The position numbers and the translations under genes were made by a program. A DNA stretch of 9,366 nucleotides. Origin: Candidatus Krumholzibacteriia bacterium (lineage in GTDB: Bacteria; Krumholzibacteriota; Krumholzibacteriia; Krumholzibacteriales; Krumholzibacteriaceae). Of the stretch, positions 1-6,766 are shown piece by piece (the stretch's first letter is position 1; each line of letters starts with the position of its first letter). The stretch lies in contig JAQTVX010000065.1 in NCBI GenBank assembly GCA_028706585.1, forward strand, positions 1 through 9,366, given 5' to 3'. The notes beneath the pieces were generated by a model. It made no database searches, was not told where the DNA came from, and was given only the letters and a program-made list of their open reading frames with translations.

Positions 1-2
1 GC

Positions 3-65
3 GGCATGGAGGTCGTCGACACGATCGAGGCGGGCGCCGCGTTCACCGTCAAGGTCATCGAGTAG
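3..65 (+). CDS. C-terminal fragment of a probable cyclophilin-type peptidyl-prolyl cis-trans isomerase (truncated by window edge)
   Basis: Only the last 20 codons plus a TAG stop are present; the frame is open to the left edge. The peptide begins GMEVVDTIEAG and ends FTVKVIE. This fits the end of cyclophilins, where a G-M-x-V-V-D-x-I segment is followed by a short final beta strand (family knowledge). If so, the protein would catalyse proline cis-trans isomerisation in folding; whether it is exported cannot be seen. Its stop lies inside the 3' end of the convergent Nudix gene, an 11-base tail-to-tail overlap. The assignment rests on one short motif, so it is tentative. Confidence 0.55.
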   Translation, partial: GMEVVDTIEAGAAFTVKVIE

Positions 66-558
66 CGCTCTTGGCGAGCTCTCCGAGCACCTTGCGGTGC
101 GCCTCGAATGCGATCGGCGGCAAACACCCGAGTGGAAAAAAGCGGACGTCCTCGGCGTCGTCCCCGGCTCTCATCGCCCCTCCCGTGACGCGGGCCCGAA
201 ATACGAGGAGAAGCGCGTTTCCCCGCGGATCGTCGAAGCACGATTCAGCCGCGCAGAGACAGTCGATCTCTACCTCGAGCCCCGTTTCCTCGAGCATCTC
301 GCGGACGGCGGCGGCCCTCACGTCTTCATCGTACTCGATGAACCCCGAAGGCATCGTCCAGAGCCCCTTGAACGGATCGAACCGCCGCCTGACGAGCAGC
401 ACCCGGCCGCCATCGACGATGAGTAGCCCGGCCGCCGGGGCGGGATTGCGGTAGTGGATGAAGCCACACGAGGGGCAGATCATCCTTGCGTGGACCCCCT
501 CGCGCGAACGCTCGAGCGGTGTCGCGCAGAGGGGGCAGAAGAGGAATTCAGCGCTCAT
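55..558 (-). CDS. Nudix hydrolase with N-terminal zinc ribbon
   Basis: The protein is 167 residues from the chosen start. A zinc ribbon comes first (CPLC, then CPSC followed by GFIHYRNP), as in NADH-pyrophosphatase-like and ADP-ribose-pyrophosphatase-like Nudix proteins. A complete Nudix box follows, G-x5-E-x7-REMLEETGL, so the Mg-binding glutamates are all present. The family hydrolyses nucleoside diphosphates linked to another moiety (NADH, ADP-ribose, nucleotide sugars, damaged nucleotides); the substrate cannot be read from sequence. I chose the ATG at 556-558 because it overlaps the upstream lipoprotein stop as ATGA, indicating translational coupling. An in-frame ATG at 592-594 would add 12 residues that lie inside the upstream gene and before the ribbon. 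It is the last gene of the leftward operon, is cytoplasmic by lack of a signal peptide, and ends overlapping the convergent isomerase gene. Confidence 0.9.
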   Translation of the reverse strand: MSAEFLFCPLCATPLERSREGVHARMICPSCGFIHYRNPAPAAGLLIVDGGRVLLVRRRFDPFKGLWTMPSGFIEYDEDVRAAAVREMLEETGLEVEIDCLCAAESCFDDPRGNALLLVFRARVTGGAMRAGDDAEDVRFFPLGCLPPIAFEAHRKVLGELAKSATR

Positions 559-1835
559 CTTCTCGCTTGATAGCTCATGACCCACTGGCGCCACTCGCGA
601 TCCATTGAGTCAAAATCCTTCTTGTAGACGTTCTTGAACACCGCGTCGAAGGAGCTCGGTGTCTCGACGCCATTCGAATCCTTGTAGAGCTTCATGAACT
701 TGTCGATGCCCTCGCGATCTATGAGCCAGATGCCGAACGAGCCCCAGCCGGGAATGGCAATCTCCATGCCGAGATCGTTCATTTCCTTGATCCTGAAGAC
801 ATTGTAGAGCGGCGGAAGTTGCTGCTGGGCGATGAGCTCCTTGGCGATCAGGTGTATGTCCCTTCCCTGCAGCGATCCGAGCACGTAGTATACAGCCCCC
901 TCGGCGAGCCCCAACGGAGGATACCCGAGAGGCGCGAGAAGCATGTGGACCATTTCGTGATCCTTGAAGCTCTCGGTCGTGTGGAACTCTCTTTTCCCGT
1001 AGCTCCTGAGCTCGTGTTTGTTTTTTACGGATTCCAGCTCCTGCAACTTCTCCACGCTGGTATAGTAGTAGTAGCCGACCTTGCCTTCCGTTTTGAGACG
1101 GAGCTTCTTGACGCAGTCCTTTACGAACGCGTTCTCCTTATCGATCGCTCCCTGAGGAAACGGACAGCTATCGAGGTAGTAATAGTCCACGTATTTCGTG
1201 CGGATCTCTTTCCATGGAATAGGCTTCTCGAGTGTGGCCTCGAAGTCGTCGAAGAAGATACTGCCGGACATCTCGCAGACGAGACCGAAATCGGCGTATT
1301 GGGCGTTCTTCGGAATCTCGACGCGTTTCTCGAACCGGCGCCACTCGTTCGTTCCGATCTGATAAGGTGTGTACACATCGGCATACTGGCGATCCTGCAG
1401 GCGCTTGCCGTCCTTGTCGAAGAAGCGCACGAAAATATTGGATCTCTCCATCTGCCCGCGGCTTTTCTGAAGGTCACGCGTCTTGATCTCGGCTGAGAAC
1501 GACAGGCGATATCTCGGAGCCACGCGATGGCGCTGCACAAGGATCATCCATCGATCGGAGTTGAACGCGCCCCGCAGATAGAACGAGGCCTCCCCGCTCT
1601 TCTTTTCCTTGAGCGACTTGCCATAGAGATTCATCCGCTCCCCATAGCCATCCAAGTATTGGAGCTGCCATCCCTCCGGGACGGCTCCTTTCCAATTCTC
1701 GAACGACGGGTTCTCGATGATGTTCACGCCGACGGGAACATTCACGGGCTCTTCATTTTTCGCCTTTTCGCCGCAGCCCTCCGCCTGGAGCATAAGAGCA
1801 AGCAGCACCGCGACGAATGCCAGCCTGTTGATCAT
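555..1835 (-). CDS. Putative lipoprotein: carbohydrate-binding-like domain plus HExxH (gluzincin-like) metalloprotease domain
   Basis: The protein has 426 residues. It starts with a signal peptide (hydrophobic residues 5-17) and a loose lipobox AEGC with Cys21 as possible lipidation site; -3 Ala and -2 Glu are not classic. Residues about 38-203 look like a jelly-roll carbohydrate-binding module: they open with NPSFENW and close with IFFDDFEA, as in CBM4/9-like domains. Residues about 215-420 look like a peptidase-MA-type domain: HEMVH at 293-297 followed by LAEGAVYY with Glu312, which would be the third zinc ligand of a gluzincin. A strong AGGAGG at 1841-1846, five bases from the ATG, fixes the start. 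It lies 65 bases after the protease gene and overlaps the Nudix start by four bases. Lines I counted inside it run near 50-62% GC, lower than neighbours. I infer a surface or periplasmic zinc peptidase; the substrate is unknown and the domain pairing is read by eye only. Confidence 0.75.
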   Translation of the reverse strand: MINRLAFVAVLLALMLQAEGCGEKAKNEEPVNVPVGVNIIENPSFENWKGAVPEGWQLQYLDGYGERMNLYGKSLKEKKSGEASFYLRGAFNSDRWMILVQRHRVAPRYRLSFSAEIKTRDLQKSRGQMERSNIFVRFFDKDGKRLQDRQYADVYTPYQIGTNEWRRFEKRVEIPKNAQYADFGLVCEMSGSIFFDDFEATLEKPIPWKEIRTKYVDYYYLDSCPFPQGAIDKENAFVKDCVKKLRLKTEGKVGYYYYTSVEKLQELESVKNKHELRSYGKREFHTTESFKDHEMVHMLLAPLGYPPLGLAEGAVYYVLGSLQGRDIHLIAKELIAQQQLPPLYNVFRIKEMNDLGMEIAIPGWGSFGIWLIDREGIDKFMKLYKDSNGVETPSSFDAVFKNVYKKDFDSMDREWRQWVMSYQARR

Positions 1836-1891
1836 TCGTTCCTCCTGTGTCTATTCATATGGTTCGCCGCCTCCTCGGGCGCTGAACATCT

Positions 1892-1897
1892 ATTATA
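1892..1897 (-). promoter_or_regulatory. Possible -10 element of an internal promoter before the lipoprotein gene
   Basis: The minus strand reads a perfect TATAAT here, in the 65-base gap between the protease stop and the lipoprotein start. No good -35 is seen at 16-18 bases upstream (the sequence there is AGGAGA-like), and there is no TGn extension. A transcript would start near 1885 with a leader of about 50 bases. An imperfect hairpin (1863-1886, four-pair GC core plus three outer pairs) lies just downstream; it has no U-tract, so I do not call a terminator. Confidence 0.3.
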
Positions 1898-1900
1898 CCC

Positions 1901-4351
1901 CTACTTCTCCGATTTCTCCTTGCCGAAATCCCGCCAGCGCTCCGCCATGTCGAGAAGGCGGTCCTGCACGATGCGATTCACCGTGCCGCTCGAGTACTTG
2001 CCCGTCTTCGAAGGTTTCCCGCCGGGAAGCCCAGTGAGAATTGCCATTCCCTCGTCGACCGTTCGGATCGGATATATATGGAATTTCTTCTGCGCGACGG
2101 CCTCGACCACGTCATCGGCGAGCATGAGATCGGCGACGTTCTGCCCCGGAATGATGACCCCTTCGGTTCCCTTGAGGCCCCGCGCCTTGCACACGCGGAA
2201 GAAGCCCTCGACCTTCTCGTTCACACCGCCGATCGGCTGGATCTCGCCCTTCTGGTTGATCGAGCCGGTTACGGCGACGTCCTGTCTGAGCGGAATCTCG
2301 CCGATGCTCGATAGGATCGCGTAGAGCTCCGTCGAGGAGGCGCTGTCGCCGTCCACGCCGCCGTAGGACTGCTCGAAGCACAGGCTCGCGCTCATGGCGA
2401 GCGGGTGCGCCTGCCCGTACCGTCCCCGCAGAAATCCCGAGAGGATGAGCACGCCCTTGTTGTGCGTGCGCCCGCTCATGTCCGCCTCGCGCTCGATGTT
2501 GATGACCCCGGCGTTGCCGAGGGACGTGCGCGCCGTGATGCGGGACGGCTTCCCGAACATGTAATCCCCGAGATCGTACACGGAGAGGCCGTTCACCTGC
2601 CCGATCACCGAGCCGACCGTGTCGATCATTATCGTTCCCTCGTCGATGCGCTCCTGGATCTTGTCCTCGAGCAGGTTAAGGCGCTCATTCCGGCTCCTGA
2701 TCGCCATGCGCACGTGCTTGCCCGTGACGAAACCGTTCCCTTCCTCGCGCGCGTTGTAATCGCTTTCACGAATGACGTCGGCGATTTCGCTGAACCGCGT
2801 CGAGAGCTTGCCCTGGCGGCCCGCCAGCCGCACGCCGTGCTCGACGACGGCGGCGACGCCCGAGCGGTCGAATGCCTTCAGGTGCTCCTTGCTGCCGAGC
2901 GCCTTGATGAAACCGGCGTACTGCTTGATGACGCCGTTCGAATTCTTGACCTCGCGGTCGAACTCGGCCTTGATCTTGAAGATCTTCTGGAAATCCTCGT
3001 CGTACGAGAACAGGAGAGAATAGAGCTCGTCGTCCCCGATGAGCACGATCTTGACCTTGAGCCGCATCGCCTCGGGCTTCATCGCCGACGACCCCATGAT
3101 GCTCCACGGATCGTAGCTCTGGATCAGCGCCTCGTTGCTCTTGAGCGTTCGCTTGAGGCTCTGCCATACGCCGGGCTCGGTGAACACGTCGAGCGCGTTC
3201 AGAACGAGGTAGCCGCCGTTGGCACGGTGGAACGATCCCGCGCGGATGTTCATGTGGTCGGCCCTTGAGACGCCTCCGAAAACGATATCGCGCTCGATTG
3301 CGCCGAAGAGGTTCCGGAAGTTCGGAAAGTTCTCGATGATGACGGGGGGAGCCTTTGTTTCGGAATTATCTACGACTACGTTCACGCGGAACTCCCTGAA
3401 GGGATCCTCCCTCTCACCCGGCTCGGTCTCCGCGGCCGGCTGCTGCGGGGCGCCGGCTTCCTCCGGCGAACGGAAAAGGTCCAGTTTCTGCATGAGAGCA
3501 TCTTCGACGTCCTCGAGCTCGCGCGCGAGCGCCTCATTCTGATACTTCCGATCTATCTCCTGAATAAGATCGTGGATTACCGGACGCACCGTGTCGAAGT
3601 CGAACTCCTCTAGGATCCGGTTCGCCTCGCGCTCCAGGTCCTTGACCTGAAGGTACACGCTCTGCATCTGCTCGGAGAGCTTTTCGGCGGATTCTTCGTA
3701 CTGCTTGACCTTTTCCTTCGAGAGCTTTCCCTCCTCGGCGAGCTTTTCGATCTGCGGGAGATTGACGGGATTGCCATCGACGACCGGCATGATCTCGGGT
3801 TTGATGATCGGACCTACCTGTATCCGAACCATCGTGAATCCCTCGCCGGCGATGCTTTTCTCGAATTTCGAGATGATGTCCTTCTGCTTCACCTGATATT
3901 CTTCGACGAGCTTCTTCCGCTTGTCCTTGTAGTAATCGCTCCGAAAGAGGGACGGAATCTTGCTCATAAGCTCCGCGATGAGCCGGTTCATATCGGCGAT
4001 GAGATGGATGCCTCCTCCCGCCTCCAGCTCTATGCATCGCGACATGTTCGGGTCCTTGAAGTTGTTCATGTAGCAGACGTCCGGCGGGATGGGACCCTTC
4101 TTCTCGAGGCGTTCAAGAAGGTGCTTGATCGTAGTCGTCCTGCCCGTTCCAGCGAGACCCGTGATGAAGATGTTGTATCCCCGGTGCTCCAGCTTGAGCC
4201 CCATCTTTATTGCACCGAGCGCCCGGTCCTGGCCGATGATGTCCTGGCAGGGCTTGATATCGTCGGTCGTCTTGAAGTCGAAAAGCGCCATCGGGCAGCG
4301 CCACCGCAGCTTCGCCGGCGACAGCTCGCCTGAGCGCACCGTTTTCTTCAT
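1901..4351 (-). CDS. Lon-family Ser-Lys protease of the AAA_32/LonC-like type, with degenerate Walker motifs
   Basis: The protein has 816 residues. The N-terminus (LSPAKLRWRC, then DFKTTDDI and IGQDRALGAIKMGL) is typical of the AAA_32-plus-Lon_C family. The nucleotide-binding region follows, with GLAGTGRTT at 65-73. A long insertion spans about 80-340, coiled-coil-like at 200-290. GSFHRANGGYLVLNALD lies at 372-388, a sensor-like KIVLIGDD at 434-441, and the Lon proteolytic domain at about 570-775. Catalytic Ser670 lies in DGDSAS and Lys713 in GGVNEKVEGF. Their 43-residue spacing equals that of Ser679 and Lys722 in E. coli Lon. Walker A has Arg71 where Lys is usual, and the Walker B position reads N-A instead of D-E. 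That suggests weak or absent ATP hydrolysis, as reported for LonC proteases. GGAGGA at 4358-4363, six bases from the ATG, supports this start; Met21 is less likely because conserved residues precede it. Role: cytoplasmic degradation of damaged or unfolded proteins. Confidence 0.92.
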   Translation of the reverse strand: MKKTVRSGELSPAKLRWRCPMALFDFKTTDDIKPCQDIIGQDRALGAIKMGLKLEHRGYNIFITGLAGTGRTTTIKHLLERLEKKGPIPPDVCYMNNFKDPNMSRCIELEAGGGIHLIADMNRLIAELMSKIPSLFRSDYYKDKRKKLVEEYQVKQKDIISKFEKSIAGEGFTMVRIQVGPIIKPEIMPVVDGNPVNLPQIEKLAEEGKLSKEKVKQYEESAEKLSEQMQSVYLQVKDLEREANRILEEFDFDTVRPVIHDLIQEIDRKYQNEALARELEDVEDALMQKLDLFRSPEEAGAPQQPAAETEPGEREDPFREFRVNVVVDNSETKAPPVIIENFPNFRNLFGAIERDIVFGGVSRADHMNIRAGSFHRANGGYLVLNALDVFTEPGVWQSLKRTLKSNEALIQSYDPWSIMGSSAMKPEAMRLKVKIVLIGDDELYSLLFSYDEDFQKIFKIKAEFDREVKNSNGVIKQYAGFIKALGSKEHLKAFDRSGVAAVVEHGVRLAGRQGKLSTRFSEIADVIRESDYNAREEGNGFVTGKHVRMAIRSRNERLNLLEDKIQERIDEGTIMIDTVGSVIGQVNGLSVYDLGDYMFGKPSRITARTSLGNAGVINIEREADMSGRTHNKGVLILSGFLRGRYGQAHPLAMSASLCFEQSYGGVDGDSASSTELYAILSSIGEIPLRQDVAVTGSINQKGEIQPIGGVNEKVEGFFRVCKARGLKGTEGVIIPGQNVADLMLADDVVEAVAQKKFHIYPIRTVDEGMAILTGLPGGKPSKTGKYSSGTVNRIVQDRLLDMAERWRDFGKEKSEK

Positions 4352-4400
4352 GGCCGGTCCTCCGGTAGAATGGTGTTTGCTTTTCGATCCAGAGCCGTTG

Positions 4401-5582
4401 TCATTTCACCCGTTTCACGATGATGGCGGTCGCGTCGTCGCGCCACTTTTCGCTCGAGCCATACTTGTAGACTTCAGTAAAGAGTTTCTCAACGATCGAG
4501 AAGGCGGTCCCGTTCCGTTCCTTCCTGACGAACTCGATGAGGCGCTCGCCGCCGAACGGCTCGCCCTTCGCGTCCTCGCGCTCGACGAGCCCGTCTGTAT
4601 AGAACGCCAGGACATCCCCGACGTTCAAAAAGGCGAAGCCGCGCTTGAAGGTGGTATCGGCGATCGGACCCAGGATCGTCCCTCCGACCGTGAGCCGCTG
4701 AACATCCGATTCCATGATGAGAAACGGAGCATTATGGCCAGCATTCACGTACACGAACGTCCCGTTCTGCTCCAGCTCCCCATAGACAAGGGATATGAAT
4801 CGCGACGAGAGAAAACTGCCGTTTATCACGCGGTTCAGCTTCGCGAACAGGGCCGATATCTTGAGCTCCCGCTCGACCCCCATCCTGAGTCCCGTGATGA
4901 CGTCCCGCGCCATCAGCGCGGCCGGCAGCCCGTGACCGCTCGCGTCTCCGATCGCGAGACCTATCATCTTGCTGTCGAACATGTGATAATCGTAGAGGTC
5001 GCCGCCGACCAGCTCCGCCGCCATCGACCGCCCCGAAATATCGTAGCCGTCGAAGACGGGATCCTGCTTCGGCAAGAGGCTCTTCTGAATCTCGTACGCC
5101 TCCTGGAAAACCACACCGAAGCTGCGGGTCGATCTGATGTAGTTGAGCGTGTTGCGGACCGAGTTCAGGCAGAGCTCGAGGAGCTCGCGCTCCCACCCCG
5201 CTCCGAGCCTGAACACCATGAGAAACTGGTTTTCCTCGCCCAGGACGACCGCGACGCTGTTGGCGCCCCACGGCGGCGAGACCGAATCGCTGTAAATATA
5301 GGACTTGTGCTCGACGGCGAGAGCGATTGCCTGATCGCTCCGGGGGATCGAGAGCGGCCACGGCTCGCCCGCATCGACGACCGCTTCCTTGACCTTCTCG
5401 TACGACATGCCCCTCCGCCGATAGAGGCAGCCGCTCCGGATCTTGAGATCGGCTCCGAATGACTGAGTGAGCTCGTCGAGCACGAGCATATTGAGATCCT
5501 TCGCGCTCGCCTTGCCGATCTTGGCGAGGAGCGAGTCCAGTTTGCGGTAAAATGCCTTCGGCTGAAACTCTTTCGTTTCCAT
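4401..5582 (-). CDS. SpoIIE/RsbU-type PP2C serine phosphatase with N-terminal GAF-like sensor region
   Basis: The protein has 393 residues. Residues about 10-150 have a GAF-like pattern without residues that name a ligand. A short linker (EIQKSLLPK, about 164-172) is typical of RsbU-like proteins. The phosphatase domain covers about 175-392 and keeps its metal-binding motifs: VGGDLYD (Asp195), IGDASGHG (Asp213), NAGHN at 280-284, YTDG (Asp330) and DDAT at 382-385. It should therefore be active and Mn/Mg-dependent. Members usually dephosphorylate anti-sigma-factor antagonists or similar STAS proteins in partner-switching pathways, but no STAS or anti-sigma kinase gene is in this window. GAGGA at 5591-5595 lies eight bases before the ATG. 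It is first in the leftward operon, 49 bases ahead of the protease gene, and diverges from the DUF362 operon. I infer a cytoplasmic stress-signalling role. Confidence 0.88.
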   Translation of the reverse strand: METKEFQPKAFYRKLDSLLAKIGKASAKDLNMLVLDELTQSFGADLKIRSGCLYRRRGMSYEKVKEAVVDAGEPWPLSIPRSDQAIALAVEHKSYIYSDSVSPPWGANSVAVVLGEENQFLMVFRLGAGWERELLELCLNSVRNTLNYIRSTRSFGVVFQEAYEIQKSLLPKQDPVFDGYDISGRSMAAELVGGDLYDYHMFDSKMIGLAIGDASGHGLPAALMARDVITGLRMGVERELKISALFAKLNRVINGSFLSSRFISLVYGELEQNGTFVYVNAGHNAPFLIMESDVQRLTVGGTILGPIADTTFKRGFAFLNVGDVLAFYTDGLVEREDAKGEPFGGERLIEFVRKERNGTAFSIVEKLFTEVYKYGSSEKWRDDATAIIVKRVK

Positions 5583-5663
5583 TAGGTTCGTCCTCTATTC
5601 ATGGCTTTCGCTCGCAGGAAAGAAGATAAAGCATCAGCGGCGCTCCGCGCAACGCTTCTTTGG

Positions 5664-5675
5664 CCGCCCGGGCGG
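5664..5675. repeat. Perfect 12-base palindrome CCGCCCGGGCGG in the divergent intergenic region
   Basis: The twelve bases equal their own reverse complement. They sit between the phosphatase start and the promoter of the rightward operon. No T-run follows on either strand, so it is not an intrinsic terminator. It could be a dimeric-regulator site or chance in GC-rich DNA. Confidence 0.35.
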
Positions 5676-5694
5676 AACTGCGACCGAGATCGGG

Positions 5695-5736
5695 GCGCCG
5701 ATTCAGGTCGAGCATTCGCTGCGCAGCGCGCCGATT
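5695..5736 (+). repeat. Two direct copies of GCGCCGATT, 33 bases apart
   Basis: Copies lie at 5695-5703 and 5728-5736, a start-to-start distance of 33 bases, about three helical turns. A shorter related CGCCGAT lies at 5752-5758 inside the promoter spacer. The first copy overlaps a small inverted repeat (5689-5702, ATCGG with CCGAT). The second copy ends six bases before the -35. The arrangement could be an activator or repressor site; motif-level evidence only. Confidence 0.3.
5717..5728. repeat. Perfect 12-base palindrome CGCTGCGCAGCG, candidate operator
   Basis: The element is self-complementary and lies 13 bases upstream of the -35 hexamer of the rightward promoter, a common place for an activator or repressor dimer. 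It overlaps the second GCGCCGATT copy by one base. Its GC content makes chance occurrence possible. Confidence 0.35.
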
Positions 5737-5741
5737 TTGCC

Positions 5742-5770
5742 TTTGCACCCCCGCCGATCGATAATATAAT
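5742..5770 (+). promoter_or_regulatory. Sigma70-type promoter for the DUF362 / iron-sulfur operon
   Basis: TTTGCA at 5742-5747 (four of six matches to TTGACA), a 17-base spacer, and a perfect TATAAT at 5765-5770. This AT-rich block stands out in GC-rich DNA. Transcription would start near 5777, giving a leader of about 47 bases before the ATG at 5824. A much weaker leftward candidate for the phosphatase operon is TTGCGC (5647-5652 reverse) and TATCTT (5623-5628 reverse) with an 18-base spacer; I do not call it separately. Confidence 0.6.
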
Positions 5771-5823
5771 GAAAAGGTCAAGGTGCGTGCATCACTGCTC
5801 CCGAGAGAAGGGCGGCGACGAAG

Positions 5824-6765
5824 ATGCTCGATAGAAGAAAGTTCCTGCTCGGCCTCGCGGCGGGTACCGCCGGGCTCCTCGTTTCCAAGGGGAAACTCCC
5901 CGCCTTCCCCCTGCCGAAATCCGACAAGACGGGCGGCGACGAAAAAACCCGCAGCGCCGAAAAACACTCCATGTCCGTCGTCAAGGGCGCCGATCCAGCT
6001 CTGGCTACGCGAAAGGCCATCGAGCTCATCGGCGGGATGGGCTCGTTCGTATCCCGGGGCGACGTCGTTCTCGTCAAGCCGAACATAGGATGGGACCGCG
6101 TGATCGAGCAGGCCGCGGATACGAATCCGGCCGTGGTCGCCGCTCTCGTCGCCATGGCCCTCGAGGCCGGGGCGAAGAAGGTATTCGTGGCGGACAATCC
6201 CTGCAACGACCCGCGCCGGACGTATAAGCGGAGCGGCATCATGGACGCCGCGAAGGCGGCGGGAGCCGAGGTCCGCTACATCGAGGACCGGGATTACGTG
6301 AAAATGAACCTGGGCGGCGAGGTGCTGAAAGACTGGCTCGTCTATCGCGACGCGGTCGATGCGGACAAGATCATCAACGTCCCCATCGCGAAGCACCACG
6401 GACTCGGAGGCATCACGCTCTCGATGAAGAATCTCATGGGCATAACGGGCGGGGCGAGGAACCTCATGCACCAGAGGCTTCCCGAGAGCATCGTGGATCT
6501 CACCGCGTTCTTCAAGCCGGAGCTAACCGTGCTGGACGCGGTGCGCATTCTCAAGGCGAACGGCCCGCAGGGCGGCAGCACGAACGACGTCGCCAAGCTC
6601 GACACGGTCGCAGCGAGCGCCGATCCGGTACGCATCGAAGCATTCGGCGTGACGCTGTTCGGGAAGAAGTCCGGCGATTTCCCGATGATCTCGATCGGCG
6701 AGAAACGGGGGCTCGGCACGAGCGATTTCATGGGCGCCGGATTCGTCGAGGTCGACATCGGATAA
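5824..6765 (+). CDS. Tat-exported DUF362 domain protein
   Basis: The protein has 313 residues. A twin-arginine signal opens it: DRRKFLLG followed by a hydrophobic stretch to about residue 20, so folded, possibly cofactor-bearing export to the periplasm is expected. The DUF362 domain covers about 50-312: DVVLVKPNIGW at 80-90, ADNPCNDP at 123-130, INVPIAKHH at 184-192 and TLSMKNLMGITGG at 198-210. There is only one cysteine (Cys127), so it does not itself carry a ferredoxin-type cluster, unlike DUF362 proteins fused to ferredoxin domains. The biochemical function of DUF362 is not established as far as I know. An AAGGG at 5808-5812 lies 11 bases before the ATG, a rather long gap. The stop is followed one base later by the NapH/NapG-like gene (TAATATG), so the two are almost certainly co-translated and work together, probably in periplasmic electron transfer. 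Confidence 0.88.
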   Translation: MLDRRKFLLGLAAGTAGLLVSKGKLPAFPLPKSDKTGGDEKTRSAEKHSMSVVKGADPALATRKAIELIGGMGSFVSRGDVVLVKPNIGWDRVIEQAADTNPAVVAALVAMALEAGAKKVFVADNPCNDPRRTYKRSGIMDAAKAAGAEVRYIEDRDYVKMNLGGEVLKDWLVYRDAVDADKIINVPIAKHHGLGGITLSMKNLMGITGGARNLMHQRLPESIVDLTAFFKPELTVLDAVRILKANGPQGGSTNDVAKLDTVAASADPVRIEAFGVTLFGKKSGDFPMISIGEKRGLGTSDFMGAGFVEVDIG

Positions 6766-6766
6766 T

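Noticed and set aside
556..594. Alternative upstream ATG (592-594) for the Nudix gene
   Set aside because: The 12 extra residues lie within the upstream coding region and before the zinc ribbon; the ATGA overlap at 555-558 is the better-supported start.
1863..1886. Imperfect hairpin in the gap between protease and lipoprotein genes, considered as a terminator
   Set aside because: The stem has a 2-by-2 mismatch and no T-run follows in the direction of transcription.
2405..3268. Plus-strand open frame of 287 codons inside the protease gene
   Set aside because: It is antisense to the conserved Lon catalytic region; composition is Arg/Val/Asp/His-rich without motifs.
4089..5462. Long plus-strand open frame (457 codons) antisense to the phosphatase and protease genes
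   Set aside because: It crosses the start and stop of two well-supported minus-strand genes and its translation has no recognisable motif; such frames arise from GC-rich codon bias on the opposite strand.
5601..5834. Plus-strand open frame of 77 codons in the divergent intergenic region
   Set aside because: It spans the predicted -35 and -10 of the downstream operon, has no good ribosome-binding site and overlaps the DUF362 start; no family resemblance seen.
5599..6471. Minus-strand open frame of 290 codons opposite the DUF362 gene
   Set aside because: It is antisense to a gene with clear family motifs, covers the rightward promoter, and shows low-complexity Arg/Ala/Asp-rich composition typical of shadow frames.
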